Assembly: GCF_003952465.1 (NCBI RefSeq)
Contig: NZ_CP034448.1
Span: forward strand, 3,759,001 to 3,823,000
From: Mesorhizobium sp. M1B.F.Ca.ET.045.04.1.1
GTDB taxonomy: Bacteria; Pseudomonadota; Alphaproteobacteria; Rhizobiales; Rhizobiaceae
Length of the DNA stretch: 64,000 nucleotides
Reading direction: 5' to 3'
Shown here: one piece after another, positions 45,843-54,508 of the stretch
How the letters are laid out: every line of letters starts with the position of its first letter
Position numbering within the stretch: position 1 is the stretch's first letter
Translations under genes and position numbers: made by a program
The notes under the pieces: model-generated
What the model saw: only the letters and a program-made list of their open reading frames with translations
What the model was told of the DNA's origin: nothing
Database searches by the model: none

Positions 45843-45877
45843 CAGCGGCCGCGAGAAGAGAATTTCGGGAGGAAGAG

Positions 45878-46966
45878 ATGGCAAGCAAAGGCTTCGAGCC
45901 GGACGTCAAGGTTCGCACCAAGGACTACAAAATCGGCTGCGTCGGCGCCGGCATGATCATGGCCGAGTGCCATCTGGCAGCCTACAAGGAGGCTGGTTTT
46001 CCGGTGCTGGCAATCGCCTCGCGCACCAAGGCGAATGCCGAGAAGGTCGCGACGCGCTGGGGTATTCCGACCGTGCACGACACGCCGGAACAGTTGATCG
46101 AGGATCCTAATGTCGAGATCATCGATCTCGCCTTTCCGCCCGACCAGCAGCCGGCGCTGATCCGCCACGCGCTGAAGCAGAAGCACATCAGGGGGATCCT
46201 GGCGCAGAAGCCGCTGGCGCTGACGGTCGAGGAAGCAGTCAAGCTGCGCGACGAGGCGGCCAAATCCGGCAAGATCCTCTCGGTCAACCAGAACATGCGC
46301 TACGACCAGTCGATGCGCGTGTTGAAACAGATCATCGATAATGGCGAACTCGGCGACATCGTCTTCGCGCAGATCGACATGCACGCGATCCCGCACTGGC
46401 AGACCTTCCTCGAGGACTATGACCGGCTGACGCTCGCCAATATGAGCGTGCATCATCTCGACGTGCTGCGCTTCCTGTTCGGCGATCCCGACGAGATCAC
46501 GACGCTGACGCGCAAGGACCCGCGCACGCGCTTCGATCATTCCGACGGCATCACGGTGTCGACGCTGCGCTTCCCGTCGGGCGTGCTCGCCGTGTCGCTG
46601 GAGGACGTGTGGTCCGGTCCGCGCCAGGAAGGCTATCACGACGACCAGCATATCAACTGGCGCGTCGACGGCACCAAGGGCGTCGCCAAGGGCACGATCG
46701 GCTGGCCGACGGGCTCTGCCTCGACGCTGACCTATGCGTCCGCCGAGACGACCGGCGGCGAATGGGTCAGCCCAAGCTGGGAGACGATGTGGTTCCCGCA
46801 GGCCTTCATCGGCGTGATGGAACAGCTGCAGCACGCGGTGAAGACCGGCACGCCGCCGGCGCTATCCGTCGCCGACAACGTCAAGACGATGGCGCTGGTG
46901 GAGGCGGGCTATCGCTCGATCGCGTCGGGCCGGACGGTCAAGCTCTCCGAAATCTCGATCACCTGA
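45878..46966 (+). CDS. Gfo/Idh/MocA-family oxidoreductase
   Basis: A 362-residue NAD(P)-dependent sugar or inositol dehydrogenase. The Rossmann motif is GCVGAGMIM (about 21-29). The usual EKP motif reads QKP here (ILAQKPLALT), a change at a position that normally touches the cofactor and active site. The C-terminal substrate domain has HHLDVLRFLFGDP. The ATG at 45878 is chosen for GGGAGGAAGAG upstream; the frame is open to a GTG at 45839 overlapping the ATPase stop. It is likely to oxidise the imported polyol or its demethylated form, as MocA or inositol dehydrogenase would. Confidence 0.82.
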   Translation: MASKGFEPDVKVRTKDYKIGCVGAGMIMAECHLAAYKEAGFPVLAIASRTKANAEKVATRWGIPTVHDTPEQLIEDPNVEIIDLAFPPDQQPALIRHALKQKHIRGILAQKPLALTVEEAVKLRDEAAKSGKILSVNQNMRYDQSMRVLKQIIDNGELGDIVFAQIDMHAIPHWQTFLEDYDRLTLANMSVHHLDVLRFLFGDPDEITTLTRKDPRTRFDHSDGITVSTLRFPSGVLAVSLEDVWSGPRQEGYHDDQHINWRVDGTKGVAKGTIGWPTGSASTLTYASAETTGGEWVSPSWETMWFPQAFIGVMEQLQHAVKTGTPPALSVADNVKTMALVEAGYRSIASGRTVKLSEISIT

Positions 46967-47024
46967 AAACACCGGCAACTGAAATCGCAACCAACTGAAT
47001 CGCTTAGAGGGAGGAATTCACACC

Positions 47025-47939
47025 ATGATGCAGGCAGGCATTTTCACGGGCTATTTCCCGTACGGCCTCGAAGAGACGGCGCAAAAGATCCGCAGCCTCG
47101 GTTTCAACACGGTGCAGCTCGACCTGCATTTCAAGGACATCGACCTCTCGGCCGGTCAGATCACCAAGGACAAGGCGAAGAAGGTGCGGGACGTGTTCCG
47201 CGACCACAACCTGCCGGTCTGCTGCGTGTCGGGCTACACGAACATCATCCATCCGGACAAGGCGGAGCGCGAGAAGCGCGTCGGCTATCTCAAGGAGATC
47301 ATCCGCAACGCCCGCCACTTCGGCAGCCCTTACGTGATCTCGGAGACCGGCACCTACAACACCGAGTCCGACTGGGTACATCACCCGAAGAACAAGACCG
47401 AAGAAGGTTTCGCGGAGTGCCGCAAGGTGATCGCGGACCTTGCCCAGACGGCCTACGACCACGGCGCGGTCTTTCTGCTCGAGACCTATGTCAACAACGT
47501 CGTCGGCTCGGTCGAAGAGACGGTGAAGATGTTCGCGCAGGTCGACCATCCCGGCCTCGGCCTGCTGATGGACCCGACCAACTATTTCGAGACCCACAAC
47601 ATCGACCGGATGGACCAGATCCTGAACCAGGTCTTCGACACGCTGACCGACAAGATCAGAATAGCCCACGCCAAGGACGTCAAGCGCTCGGGCAGCGACA
47701 AGTCGGAAAAGCATGCCGATATCGGCGACGCCGACGCGATGGAAAGCCACACCTTCCGCGGCGTCGGTGAGATCGAGCTGCCGGCGCCGGGCCTCGGCTC
47801 GCTGAACTACGACCTCTACCTCAAGCGTCTCGCCGAGAAGCATCCGAACATCCCGGTCATCATCGAGCATCTGTCGGAAGACGACGTGCCGCGCGCCAAG
47901 AAGTTTCTCGACGGAAAGTTCCGCGAGAACGGCCTCTAA
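47025..47939 (+). CDS. Sugar isomerase/epimerase-fold protein (MocC/IolE-like)
   Basis: A 304-residue AP-endonuclease-2-type TIM barrel. Metal-ligand-like positions are Glu in FLLETYVNNV, Asp in LLMDPTNYFE, His in RIAHAKDVKR and Glu in VIIEHLSEDD. The family includes MocC, inosose dehydratase IolE and hydroxypyruvate isomerase. It follows the MocA-type dehydrogenase by 58 bases with GGGAGG before the start, which fits action on the keto product of that enzyme. The exact reaction cannot be set from the sequence. Confidence 0.75.
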   Translation: MMQAGIFTGYFPYGLEETAQKIRSLGFNTVQLDLHFKDIDLSAGQITKDKAKKVRDVFRDHNLPVCCVSGYTNIIHPDKAEREKRVGYLKEIIRNARHFGSPYVISETGTYNTESDWVHHPKNKTEEGFAECRKVIADLAQTAYDHGAVFLLETYVNNVVGSVEETVKMFAQVDHPGLGLLMDPTNYFETHNIDRMDQILNQVFDTLTDKIRIAHAKDVKRSGSDKSEKHADIGDADAMESHTFRGVGEIELPAPGLGSLNYDLYLKRLAEKHPNIPVIIEHLSEDDVPRAKKFLDGKFRENGL

Positions 47940-47980
47940 AGGCCGGCACCTTTGCACGACATGAGAGTGGAGGAAGCGAG

Positions 47981-48925
47981 ATGTTGAAGTTTGGATTGAA
48001 GCTGGCGGCCGCAGCGACTTTGCTTGCCGGCGTTGCGCTCGGATCGGCGGCGCAGGCGCAGGACGGCCAGAAGACGTTCTACCTTTTGTCGCATGGCGGT
48101 CCGTCGGACGCGTTCTGGATCGACTGGAACGCCGGCGCCACCAAGGCCTGCGATCAGCTCAAGGTGACCTGCAAGATCTCCTTTAGCGGCGGCGACATGG
48201 CGGCGCAGAAGGAGGCCTTCAATTCGGCGCTTGCAGCCAAGCCTGACGGCATTGCCACCACCTCGGCGCAGCCCGGCCTGTGGACCGAGGAGGTGAAGGC
48301 CGCCAAGGCGGCCGGCATCCCGATCGTGTTCTTCAACACGGACGATCCGGCGACCGGACGCCAGGCCTATGTCGGCGCCGACCTCAAGGAAGCCGGCGCC
48401 ATCTGGGCGAAGTATCTCGTCGACCACAAGATGGTGAAGCAGGGCGATAAGGTGTTCCTGCCGGTCGAGGTCCCCGGCGCCAGCTATCAGCAGCTCGAGA
48501 CCGAGGGCATCGCCGGCGTCTTCGATCCGCTCGGCATCAAATATGACGTGGTCGATTGCGGCACCGACCCGGCAGGCATCATCGCCAAGATGACCGACTA
48601 CATGGTCGCCAACAATCCGCCCGCTATCATCGCGCTGGGCGATTCCGTTGCGGCCAGCGTGAAGCGGGTGTTCGACGGCGCCGGCATTCCGGCCGGCAAG
48701 ATCCCGGTGGTCGGCTGGGGCAATTCGAAGGAGACGGCCGACGCGGTCAAGGACGGGTTCGTCAACGCCGCCGCCTGGCAATATCCTTCGGCGCAAGGGT
48801 TCATGCCGGTCGCGCTGCTCGGTCTCGCGGCTTCCGGCGAGCCGATCGGCTACGACATCCACACTTTCGGGCTCTACGACGCCTCGAGCGTCGAGCCGAT
48901 CCTGAAGCTTTACGACAAGAAGTGA
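47981..48925 (+). CDS. Periplasmic sugar/inositol-binding protein (CUT2, MocB/RbsB class)
   Basis: A 314-residue type-I binding protein with a Sec signal peptide (1-26, ending AQA). Mature start is DGQKTFYLLSHGGPSDAFW. Four Cys residues in the mature part (KACDQLKVTCK, VVDCG and one pair partner) may form disulphides. It is the second binding protein in this operon and has its own permease (48970) and ATPase (50007). MocB of the rhizopine system belongs to the same class. A strong hairpin follows the stop codon. Confidence 0.8.
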   Translation: MLKFGLKLAAAATLLAGVALGSAAQAQDGQKTFYLLSHGGPSDAFWIDWNAGATKACDQLKVTCKISFSGGDMAAQKEAFNSALAAKPDGIATTSAQPGLWTEEVKAAKAAGIPIVFFNTDDPATGRQAYVGADLKEAGAIWAKYLVDHKMVKQGDKVFLPVEVPGASYQQLETEGIAGVFDPLGIKYDVVDCGTDPAGIIAKMTDYMVANNPPAIIALGDSVAASVKRVFDGAGIPAGKIPVVGWGNSKETADAVKDGFVNAAAWQYPSAQGFMPVALLGLAASGEPIGYDIHTFGLYDASSVEPILKLYDKK

Positions 48926-48931
48926 GAGAAC

Positions 48932-48959
48932 TGGCGTCCGCCGCGCGCGGCGGGCGCCA
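48932..48959 (+). repeat. Strong hairpin between binding protein and permease
   Basis: TGGCGTCCGCCG and its complement CGGCGGGCGCCA pair with one G-U over about 12 bp, with a 4-base loop, starting seven bases after the stop and ending 10 bases before the permease start. No T-run follows, so an mRNA-stabilising role is more likely than termination. Confidence 0.6.
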
Positions 48960-48969
48960 CGCAGAAAGC

Positions 48970-50004
48970 ATGGTTCAGCAAGTCATGGTTCAGCAAGCCG
49001 GGGCAATCACCGCGGAAGACGGCGCACGAAGCGCGAAGGGCAGGTCGAGCCTGATGCGCTCGCCGCAATTCTCCTCCTTCGTCATTCTCGTCGTGCTGCT
49101 CGCGGTGTTCGCGGTCGCCGACGGCAATTTCCTGTCGCCGCTCAACATCTCCAACATGATGGCTTTCCTGCCCGAGCTCGGCATCATCGCGCTCGGCATG
49201 ACGCTCTTACTCACCGCCGGCGAATTCGACCTGTCGGTCGGCGCGGTGTTCGCGCTGGCGCCGGTGGTGGTCATGCTTCTGGTGCAGAACGCCGGGATCG
49301 ATATCGGCGTGGCACTGCTTGCCGGGCTTCTGCTCTGCATCGCGATCGGCGCGATCAACGGCGTGATCGTCACTAAGATCGGCATCTCGTCCTTTCTGGT
49401 GACGCTGTCGATGCTGCTGATCGTGCGCGGTGCGGCGCTCTACATCACGCAGGGTTTTCCGCTGAAATCCTGGAATGAACCGGGGTTCTTCGTGACGCTG
49501 CTCGCCGGCAGCTTCAACGTTGGTTCATTCCGTTTCTACACCTCGCTCTGGTGGTTCATCGGCCTGTCGCTGCTTGCGGTCTATGTGCTGCGCTACGCCA
49601 AGCTCGGCAACTGGATCAGCGCCATCGGCTCCAACCGCAACGCCGCGGTGGCGCGCGGCGTGCCGGCCGACGCCGTCAAGATCTGGCTGTTCATCCTGAC
49701 CTCGGTGCTTGCCGGGCTTGCCGGCATGATCAGCGCCTTCCGCATCTCGGCGGCTTCGCCGGTGGCGGGCACGGGATACGAGCTCGAAGTGATCGCCATG
49801 GTGGTGGTCGGGGGCACGGCGCTGACCGGCGGCCGCGGCACGATCCTCGGCACCATTGTCGGCGCGCTGATGCTGCGCACCATCCGCAACGGCATCGTGC
49901 TGGTCGGCGTGCCGGGGCTGGCCTACAACATCTTCGTCGGCGTCATCATCCTCGCCATGCTCATCCTGCACGCTCTGCTGCAGAAAAACGCCGCAAGGAG
50001 CTGA
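48970..50004 (+). CDS. Sugar ABC transporter permease (CUT2)
   Basis: A 344-residue permease with eight to ten hydrophobic spans and the CUT2 segment GEFDLSVGAVFAL plus the loop SNRNAAVARGVPADAVK. The N-terminus is unusual: MVQQV-MVQQ comes from a tandem 15-base duplication (48970-48999), which also duplicates the start codon. The second ATG (48985) could serve equally. It works with the binding protein at 47981 and the ATPase at 50007. Confidence 0.85.
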   Translation: MVQQVMVQQAGAITAEDGARSAKGRSSLMRSPQFSSFVILVVLLAVFAVADGNFLSPLNISNMMAFLPELGIIALGMTLLLTAGEFDLSVGAVFALAPVVVMLLVQNAGIDIGVALLAGLLLCIAIGAINGVIVTKIGISSFLVTLSMLLIVRGAALYITQGFPLKSWNEPGFFVTLLAGSFNVGSFRFYTSLWWFIGLSLLAVYVLRYAKLGNWISAIGSNRNAAVARGVPADAVKIWLFILTSVLAGLAGMISAFRISAASPVAGTGYELEVIAMVVVGGTALTGGRGTILGTIVGALMLRTIRNGIVLVGVPGLAYNIFVGVIILAMLILHALLQKNAARS

Positions 50005-50006
50005 CC

Positions 50007-50783
<777 letters not shown>

Positions 50784-50787
50784 CGGC

Positions 50788-51969
50788 ATGGTGAAGCTTT
50801 ACGGACAGACGCTATCGCGCCGGCAGGTCGCCGAACGGTCCGGGATGCTGTCGCAGTTCGCCGGCGTGCGGCTGATGACGCTCGGCGACGGCGTGGAGCG
50901 CGGCATCCGCATGCTCGAATTCCGCACCGGCTCGGGCCTGCGCTTCACCGCGCTCGTCGACCGCGCGCTCGATATCGCCGATTGCGAGTACAAGGGCCAG
51001 GCGATCGGCTGGCATTCGCCGAGCGGCTTCCGCCATCCCGCCTTGCACGACTATGAAGGCGAGAACGGCTTTGCCTGGGGGCGGTCCTTCTCCGGCTTGC
51101 TCGTTACCTGCGGCCTCGACCACATACTCGGCCGCAACGAGGTGCCGGCCGAGAATTACAACTATCCGGGCCGCAAGACGGTGACCCATTCACTGCACGG
51201 GCGCATCGGCACCATTCCGGCGCGGCTGACCGGCTATGGTGAAAGCTGGGACGGCGATCGCTGTGTGCTGTGGGCCGAAGGCATCGTCCAGCAGGCAACC
51301 GTGTTCGGCGAGGACCTGCACCTCATCCGCCGGATCGAAGCCGATGTCGGCGGCGGCGAGATCCGGATTTCAGACCGCGTCGTCAACCACGGCTTCCACC
51401 GCACGCCGCACATGTATTTCTACCACGTCAATGTCGGGCATCCGCTGCTCGACGAGGGTTCGCGCTACCTGGCGCCGATCCGTGACGTGGTCTGGGCCGC
51501 GCATGCCGGCGAGCGCTACGAGGCGCAGGAGGTCGGCTATCGCAGCGTGCCCGCGCCGCAGCTCGGATTCAGCGAGCAGGTCTGGCAGCACGAGCTCGGC
51601 GCCGACGCCAAGGGCGGGGTGCCGGTGGCCGTCGTCAACGACCGTCTCGGCCTCGGCTTCGAGGTCGTTACCAGCAAGGACCAGTTGCCCTGCTGCTATC
51701 AGTGGCAGAATTTCCAGGCCGGGCAGTATGCGCTGGGCATCGAGCCATCGACGCATCATGTGCTCGGCAACCTTGCGGCGCGCGAGCGCGGCGAGATGAT
51801 CTGGCTGGAGCATGGCGAGAACCGTACCTATGACGCGGTGTTCCGCGTCCTCGACGGCAAGGAGGCGATCGCCGACGCCGAAAGCAGGATCACGGCCATC
51901 GCCCGCCAGCCCGAGCAGGATTATCCTCAACCCTCCGGCAAGTTTCCAAAACTGGCGGACAGGGCATGA
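50788..51969 (+). CDS. DUF4432-family protein (aldose-1-epimerase-like fold)
   Basis: A 393-residue protein of the DUF4432 group, related to galactose mutarotase folds. Visible segments are FTALVDRALDIADCEYKG, CGLDHILG, SLHGRIGTIPA, HMYFYHVNVGHPLLDEG and LGIEPSTHHVLG. His and Glu residues at these points could form a mutarotase-like active site. The family usually lies beside sugar or inositol catabolic genes and is thought to act on carbohydrate. It starts five bases after the ATPase gene. The reaction is unknown. Confidence 0.75.
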   Translation: MVKLYGQTLSRRQVAERSGMLSQFAGVRLMTLGDGVERGIRMLEFRTGSGLRFTALVDRALDIADCEYKGQAIGWHSPSGFRHPALHDYEGENGFAWGRSFSGLLVTCGLDHILGRNEVPAENYNYPGRKTVTHSLHGRIGTIPARLTGYGESWDGDRCVLWAEGIVQQATVFGEDLHLIRRIEADVGGGEIRISDRVVNHGFHRTPHMYFYHVNVGHPLLDEGSRYLAPIRDVVWAAHAGERYEAQEVGYRSVPAPQLGFSEQVWQHELGADAKGGVPVAVVNDRLGLGFEVVTSKDQLPCCYQWQNFQAGQYALGIEPSTHHVLGNLAARERGEMIWLEHGENRTYDAVFRVLDGKEAIADAESRITAIARQPEQDYPQPSGKFPKLADRA

Positions 51970-52045
51970 GCGTGGCAAATATCCATAGCAAGCCCTCCGG
52001 CCGGCGGACCGGATTGCCAGCGGTGCGCGAAGATTGGAGGCAAAT

Positions 52046-53140
52046 GTGACGACGATGGCAAAAAAACGCGACTACAGCCTTGTCGGCGAAAGCACTCGGC
52101 TTGCGATCGAGACCGGGCTCGCCTCGGCCGAGTGGTACCACACCGACGTGGCGCGCAAGACCATGAAGGAGCTGATGCAGCGCTCGGACGGGCCGGCGAT
52201 CCGCGACACCGTCATGTGGATCGTGTTGATCCTGGGCTCGGCCGCCGGCATCGTCTGGTTCTGGGGTACGTGGTGGGTCGTGCCGTTCCTGTTCGTCTAC
52301 GGCGTGTTCTACGGCTCGTCGAGCGACTCGCGCTGGCACGAATGCGGCCACGGCACCGCCTTCCGCACGCGCTGGATGAACGACGTCGTCTACCACATCG
52401 CCTCCTTCATGCTGATGCGCAATCCGGTGCAGTGGCGCTGGAGCCATGCCCGCCACCATACCGATACCATCATCGTCGGCCGTGACGCCGAGATCGCCGT
52501 GATGCGGCCGCCGGACCTCATAAAGGCGGCGCTCGCCTTCACCGGCATCCTCGACTTCCGTTATTCGCTGCCGACACTGGTGCGCCAGGCCTTCGGCACG
52601 CTGTCGGACGACGAGAAGAGCTACATCCCGGAGATGGAGCGCCATAAGGCGGTGGTCGCGGCGCGCTGGCACATGGTCGTGTATGCCGCGACGATCGCTG
52701 TCGCGATCGTGCTTAGATCATGGATACCGCTGGTGCTGATCGGCCTGCCGCGCCTCTACGGCACCTGGCACATGGTGATGACCGGCCTGCTGCAGCATAT
52801 CGGCCTTGCCGACAATGTCATCGACCACCGGCTCAACTCGCGCACCGTCTATATGAACCCGATCAGCCGGTTCATCTACTGGAACATGAACTACCATGTG
52901 GAGCACCACATGTTCCCGATGGTGCCCTATCACGCGCTGCCGAAGCTGCACGAGCTGATCAAGCACGACCTGCCGGAGCCGAATCCATCGATGTGGCACG
53001 CGTATCGCGAGGTCTGGCCGGTGCTGCTCAGGCAGCTGAAATATGAGGACTACTACCTCAAGCGCGAACTGCCGCCGACGGCCAAGCCTTATCGCGGCGA
53101 GTTGCACGAGCTGGATATAACGGCGGCCGCGGCCGAATAG
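52046..53140 (+). CDS. mocD: MocD-like membrane di-iron oxygenase (fatty-acid-desaturase family)
   Basis: A 364-residue integral membrane protein with three histidine boxes: HECGH, HARHH and NYHVEHH, the di-iron ligands of the desaturase/alkane-hydroxylase family. Hydrophobic spans lie near residues 55-95 and 215-240. The GTG at 52046 is preferred since GGAGG lies five bases upstream; an in-frame ATG is three codons later. In the rhizopine pathway MocD with ferredoxin MocE and reductase MocF removes the O-methyl group from 3-O-methyl-scyllo-inosamine. The adjacent mocE-like gene supports the same kind of O-demethylation. No reductase gene is in the window. Confidence 0.8.
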   Translation: MTTMAKKRDYSLVGESTRLAIETGLASAEWYHTDVARKTMKELMQRSDGPAIRDTVMWIVLILGSAAGIVWFWGTWWVVPFLFVYGVFYGSSSDSRWHECGHGTAFRTRWMNDVVYHIASFMLMRNPVQWRWSHARHHTDTIIVGRDAEIAVMRPPDLIKAALAFTGILDFRYSLPTLVRQAFGTLSDDEKSYIPEMERHKAVVAARWHMVVYAATIAVAIVLRSWIPLVLIGLPRLYGTWHMVMTGLLQHIGLADNVIDHRLNSRTVYMNPISRFIYWNMNYHVEHHMFPMVPYHALPKLHELIKHDLPEPNPSMWHAYREVWPVLLRQLKYEDYYLKRELPPTAKPYRGELHELDITAAAAE

Positions 53141-53167
53141 GCGGCACGTAACAATCCGGAGGAGACG

Positions 53168-53482
53168 ATGGCGGACTGGGTCGAAGCTTGCGCTGTGGAT
53201 GACGTTGACGAGGAGGACGTGATCCGCTTCGACCATGGCGGCCGCAGCTTTGCGATCTACCGCTCGCCGGACGACGAGTTCTTCGCTACAGACGGCTTCT
53301 GCACGCACGAGAAGACGCATCTCGCCGACGGGCTGGTGATGGACGACATCATCGAATGCCCGAAGCACAACGGCCGCTTCAACTACAAGACCGGCCAGGC
53401 CAAGGGCGCGCCGGTCTGCGTCAACCTCAAGACCTATCCGGTCAAGATCGAGGCCGGTAAAGTCTTGATCGGAATCGACTGA
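53168..53482 (+). CDS. mocE: MocE-like Rieske [2Fe-2S] ferredoxin
   Basis: A 104-residue soluble Rieske protein. The cluster ligands are Cys-Thr-His and Cys-Pro-Lys-His (GFCTHEKTH and IIECPKHNGRF), with 17 residues between the two pairs. It is of bacterial aromatic-oxygenase ferredoxin size. It would pass electrons to the MocD-like oxygenase encoded 28 bases upstream. GGAGGAGACG precedes the ATG. Confidence 0.88.
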   Translation: MADWVEACAVDDVDEEDVIRFDHGGRSFAIYRSPDDEFFATDGFCTHEKTHLADGLVMDDIIECPKHNGRFNYKTGQAKGAPVCVNLKTYPVKIEAGKVLIGID

Positions 53483-53520
53483 TCGGCCGCACCAGCCAAG
53501 CTACGAAGGAACAGAAATCG

Positions 53521-54324
53521 ATGAGCCGAAAGAGACCGACCGTTGCCGATCTGCGCGCCATGAAGGGCAAACGGCAGTTGACCATGTTGCGTGTGCTGAC
53601 ATTGGAAGAAGCGGAGGCCGCCGAGCGCGCCGGTGTCGACATCGTCTCGGTGCCGCCGGAACTGGTGCTCAATCCGCAGTACCGCGACGCGGCGCCCAGC
53701 CTCTTCACCATGCCGGGCGACAATTTCTACGAGATCGGCACCGCCGATGATTTTGTGCGTTGGTCGTTCAGGCTCTACAAGGCCGGCGCCGATGCCGTCT
53801 ATTGCAGCGCCGGCTACGCGACCATCAAGCGCATGGCCGACGACGCTATTCCCGTGATCGGACATGTCGGCCTCATTCCTTCCCGCGCGACCTGGACCGG
53901 CGGCTTCAAGGCCGTTGGCAAGACCGCCGACACCGCGATGCAGGTGTTCGAGGCGGTGAAGCAGTTGGAAGTCGCCGGCGCGATCGGCGCCGAGATCGAG
54001 GTGGTGCCGGCCGAAGTGGCGAAGGCGATCTCCGAGCGCACCTCGCTCATCATGCTGTCGATGGGAGCGGGCACGGGCTGCGATGCGCAATACCTGTTTG
54101 CCGAAGACATTCTCGGCACCAATCGCGGTCACATGCCGCGCCACTCGAAGGTCTACCGCAACTTCGCCGCCGAGTACGACCGGCTGCAGGCGGAGCGCAT
54201 TGCAGCGTTTTCCGAGTACGTCGCCGACGTCAACAGCGGCGCCTATCCGGAAGACAGGCATATCGTGCATATGGACCCGAACGAATTCAGCCACTTCATA
54301 AAGAAGGTGGACGAGAAAGCCTAA
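53521..54324 (+). CDS. PanB-like protein with altered active site
   Basis: A 267-residue TIM barrel of the ketopantoate hydroxymethyltransferase family, recognisable from PVIGHVGLIPS, GGFKAVGKT and VVPAEVAKAI. Key residues differ from PanB. The VGDS Mg2+-binding Asp is replaced by VPPE (44-47), and the VKIEGG Lys/Glu pair is replaced by YCSAG (94-98). The His of GHVG and the Glu in EIEVVP are kept. It is last in an operon with a MocDE-type O-demethylase, so a role in handling the released one-carbon unit, or a different aldol/lyase reaction, is possible. Pantothenate synthesis is unlikely. Its stop TAA is part of the hairpin at 54322. Confidence 0.75.
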   Translation: MSRKRPTVADLRAMKGKRQLTMLRVLTLEEAEAAERAGVDIVSVPPELVLNPQYRDAAPSLFTMPGDNFYEIGTADDFVRWSFRLYKAGADAVYCSAGYATIKRMADDAIPVIGHVGLIPSRATWTGGFKAVGKTADTAMQVFEAVKQLEVAGAIGAEIEVVPAEVAKAISERTSLIMLSMGAGTGCDAQYLFAEDILGTNRGHMPRHSKVYRNFAAEYDRLQAERIAAFSEYVADVNSGAYPEDRHIVHMDPNEFSHFIKKVDEKA

Positions 54325-54363
54325 AGCAGGTCGCGTGAAAAAGGATTCACGCGACCTGCTTTA
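54322..54363. repeat. 18-bp perfect inverted repeat including the stop codon
   Basis: Arms TAAAGCAGGTCGCGTGAA (54322-54339) and TTCACGCGACCTGCTTTA (54346-54363) flank a 6-base loop. The first TAA is the stop codon of the PanB-like gene. It is probably the operon terminator or a repeat element that inserted at, or supplies, the stop. A short T-run is absent. Confidence 0.75.
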
Positions 54364-54508
54364 GGTTCTTGATTTTAAGCATGTCTTCGTCCCAAAACCG
54401 GGCCCACTTTTGGGAGACATGCTTTAAGCTGTGAGTGCTTTAGGTTTTTGATTTTTACGCATGTCTTTGTCCCGGAACCGGTTTCCGCTTTCGGGAGACA
54501 TGCTTTAA
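54358..54508. repeat. Two tandem rhizobial palindromic repeats
   Basis: Copy A (about 54358-54426) and copy B (about 54436-54508) share a TGCTTTAGGTT(C/T)TTGATTTT start. Each holds a long dyad, AAGCATGTC...GACATGCTT in A and GCATGTC...GACATGC in B, with inner TCCCAAAA/TTTTGGGA or TCCCGGAA/CTTTCGGGA pairing. Copy B runs into the stop codon of the lyase gene on the minus strand. This is a common Mesorhizobium-type element. Confidence 0.65.

Noticed and set aside
53521..54324. Pantothenate biosynthesis gene panB
   Set aside because: Metal and catalytic residues are changed, there is no panC neighbour, and the gene ends a catabolic operon.
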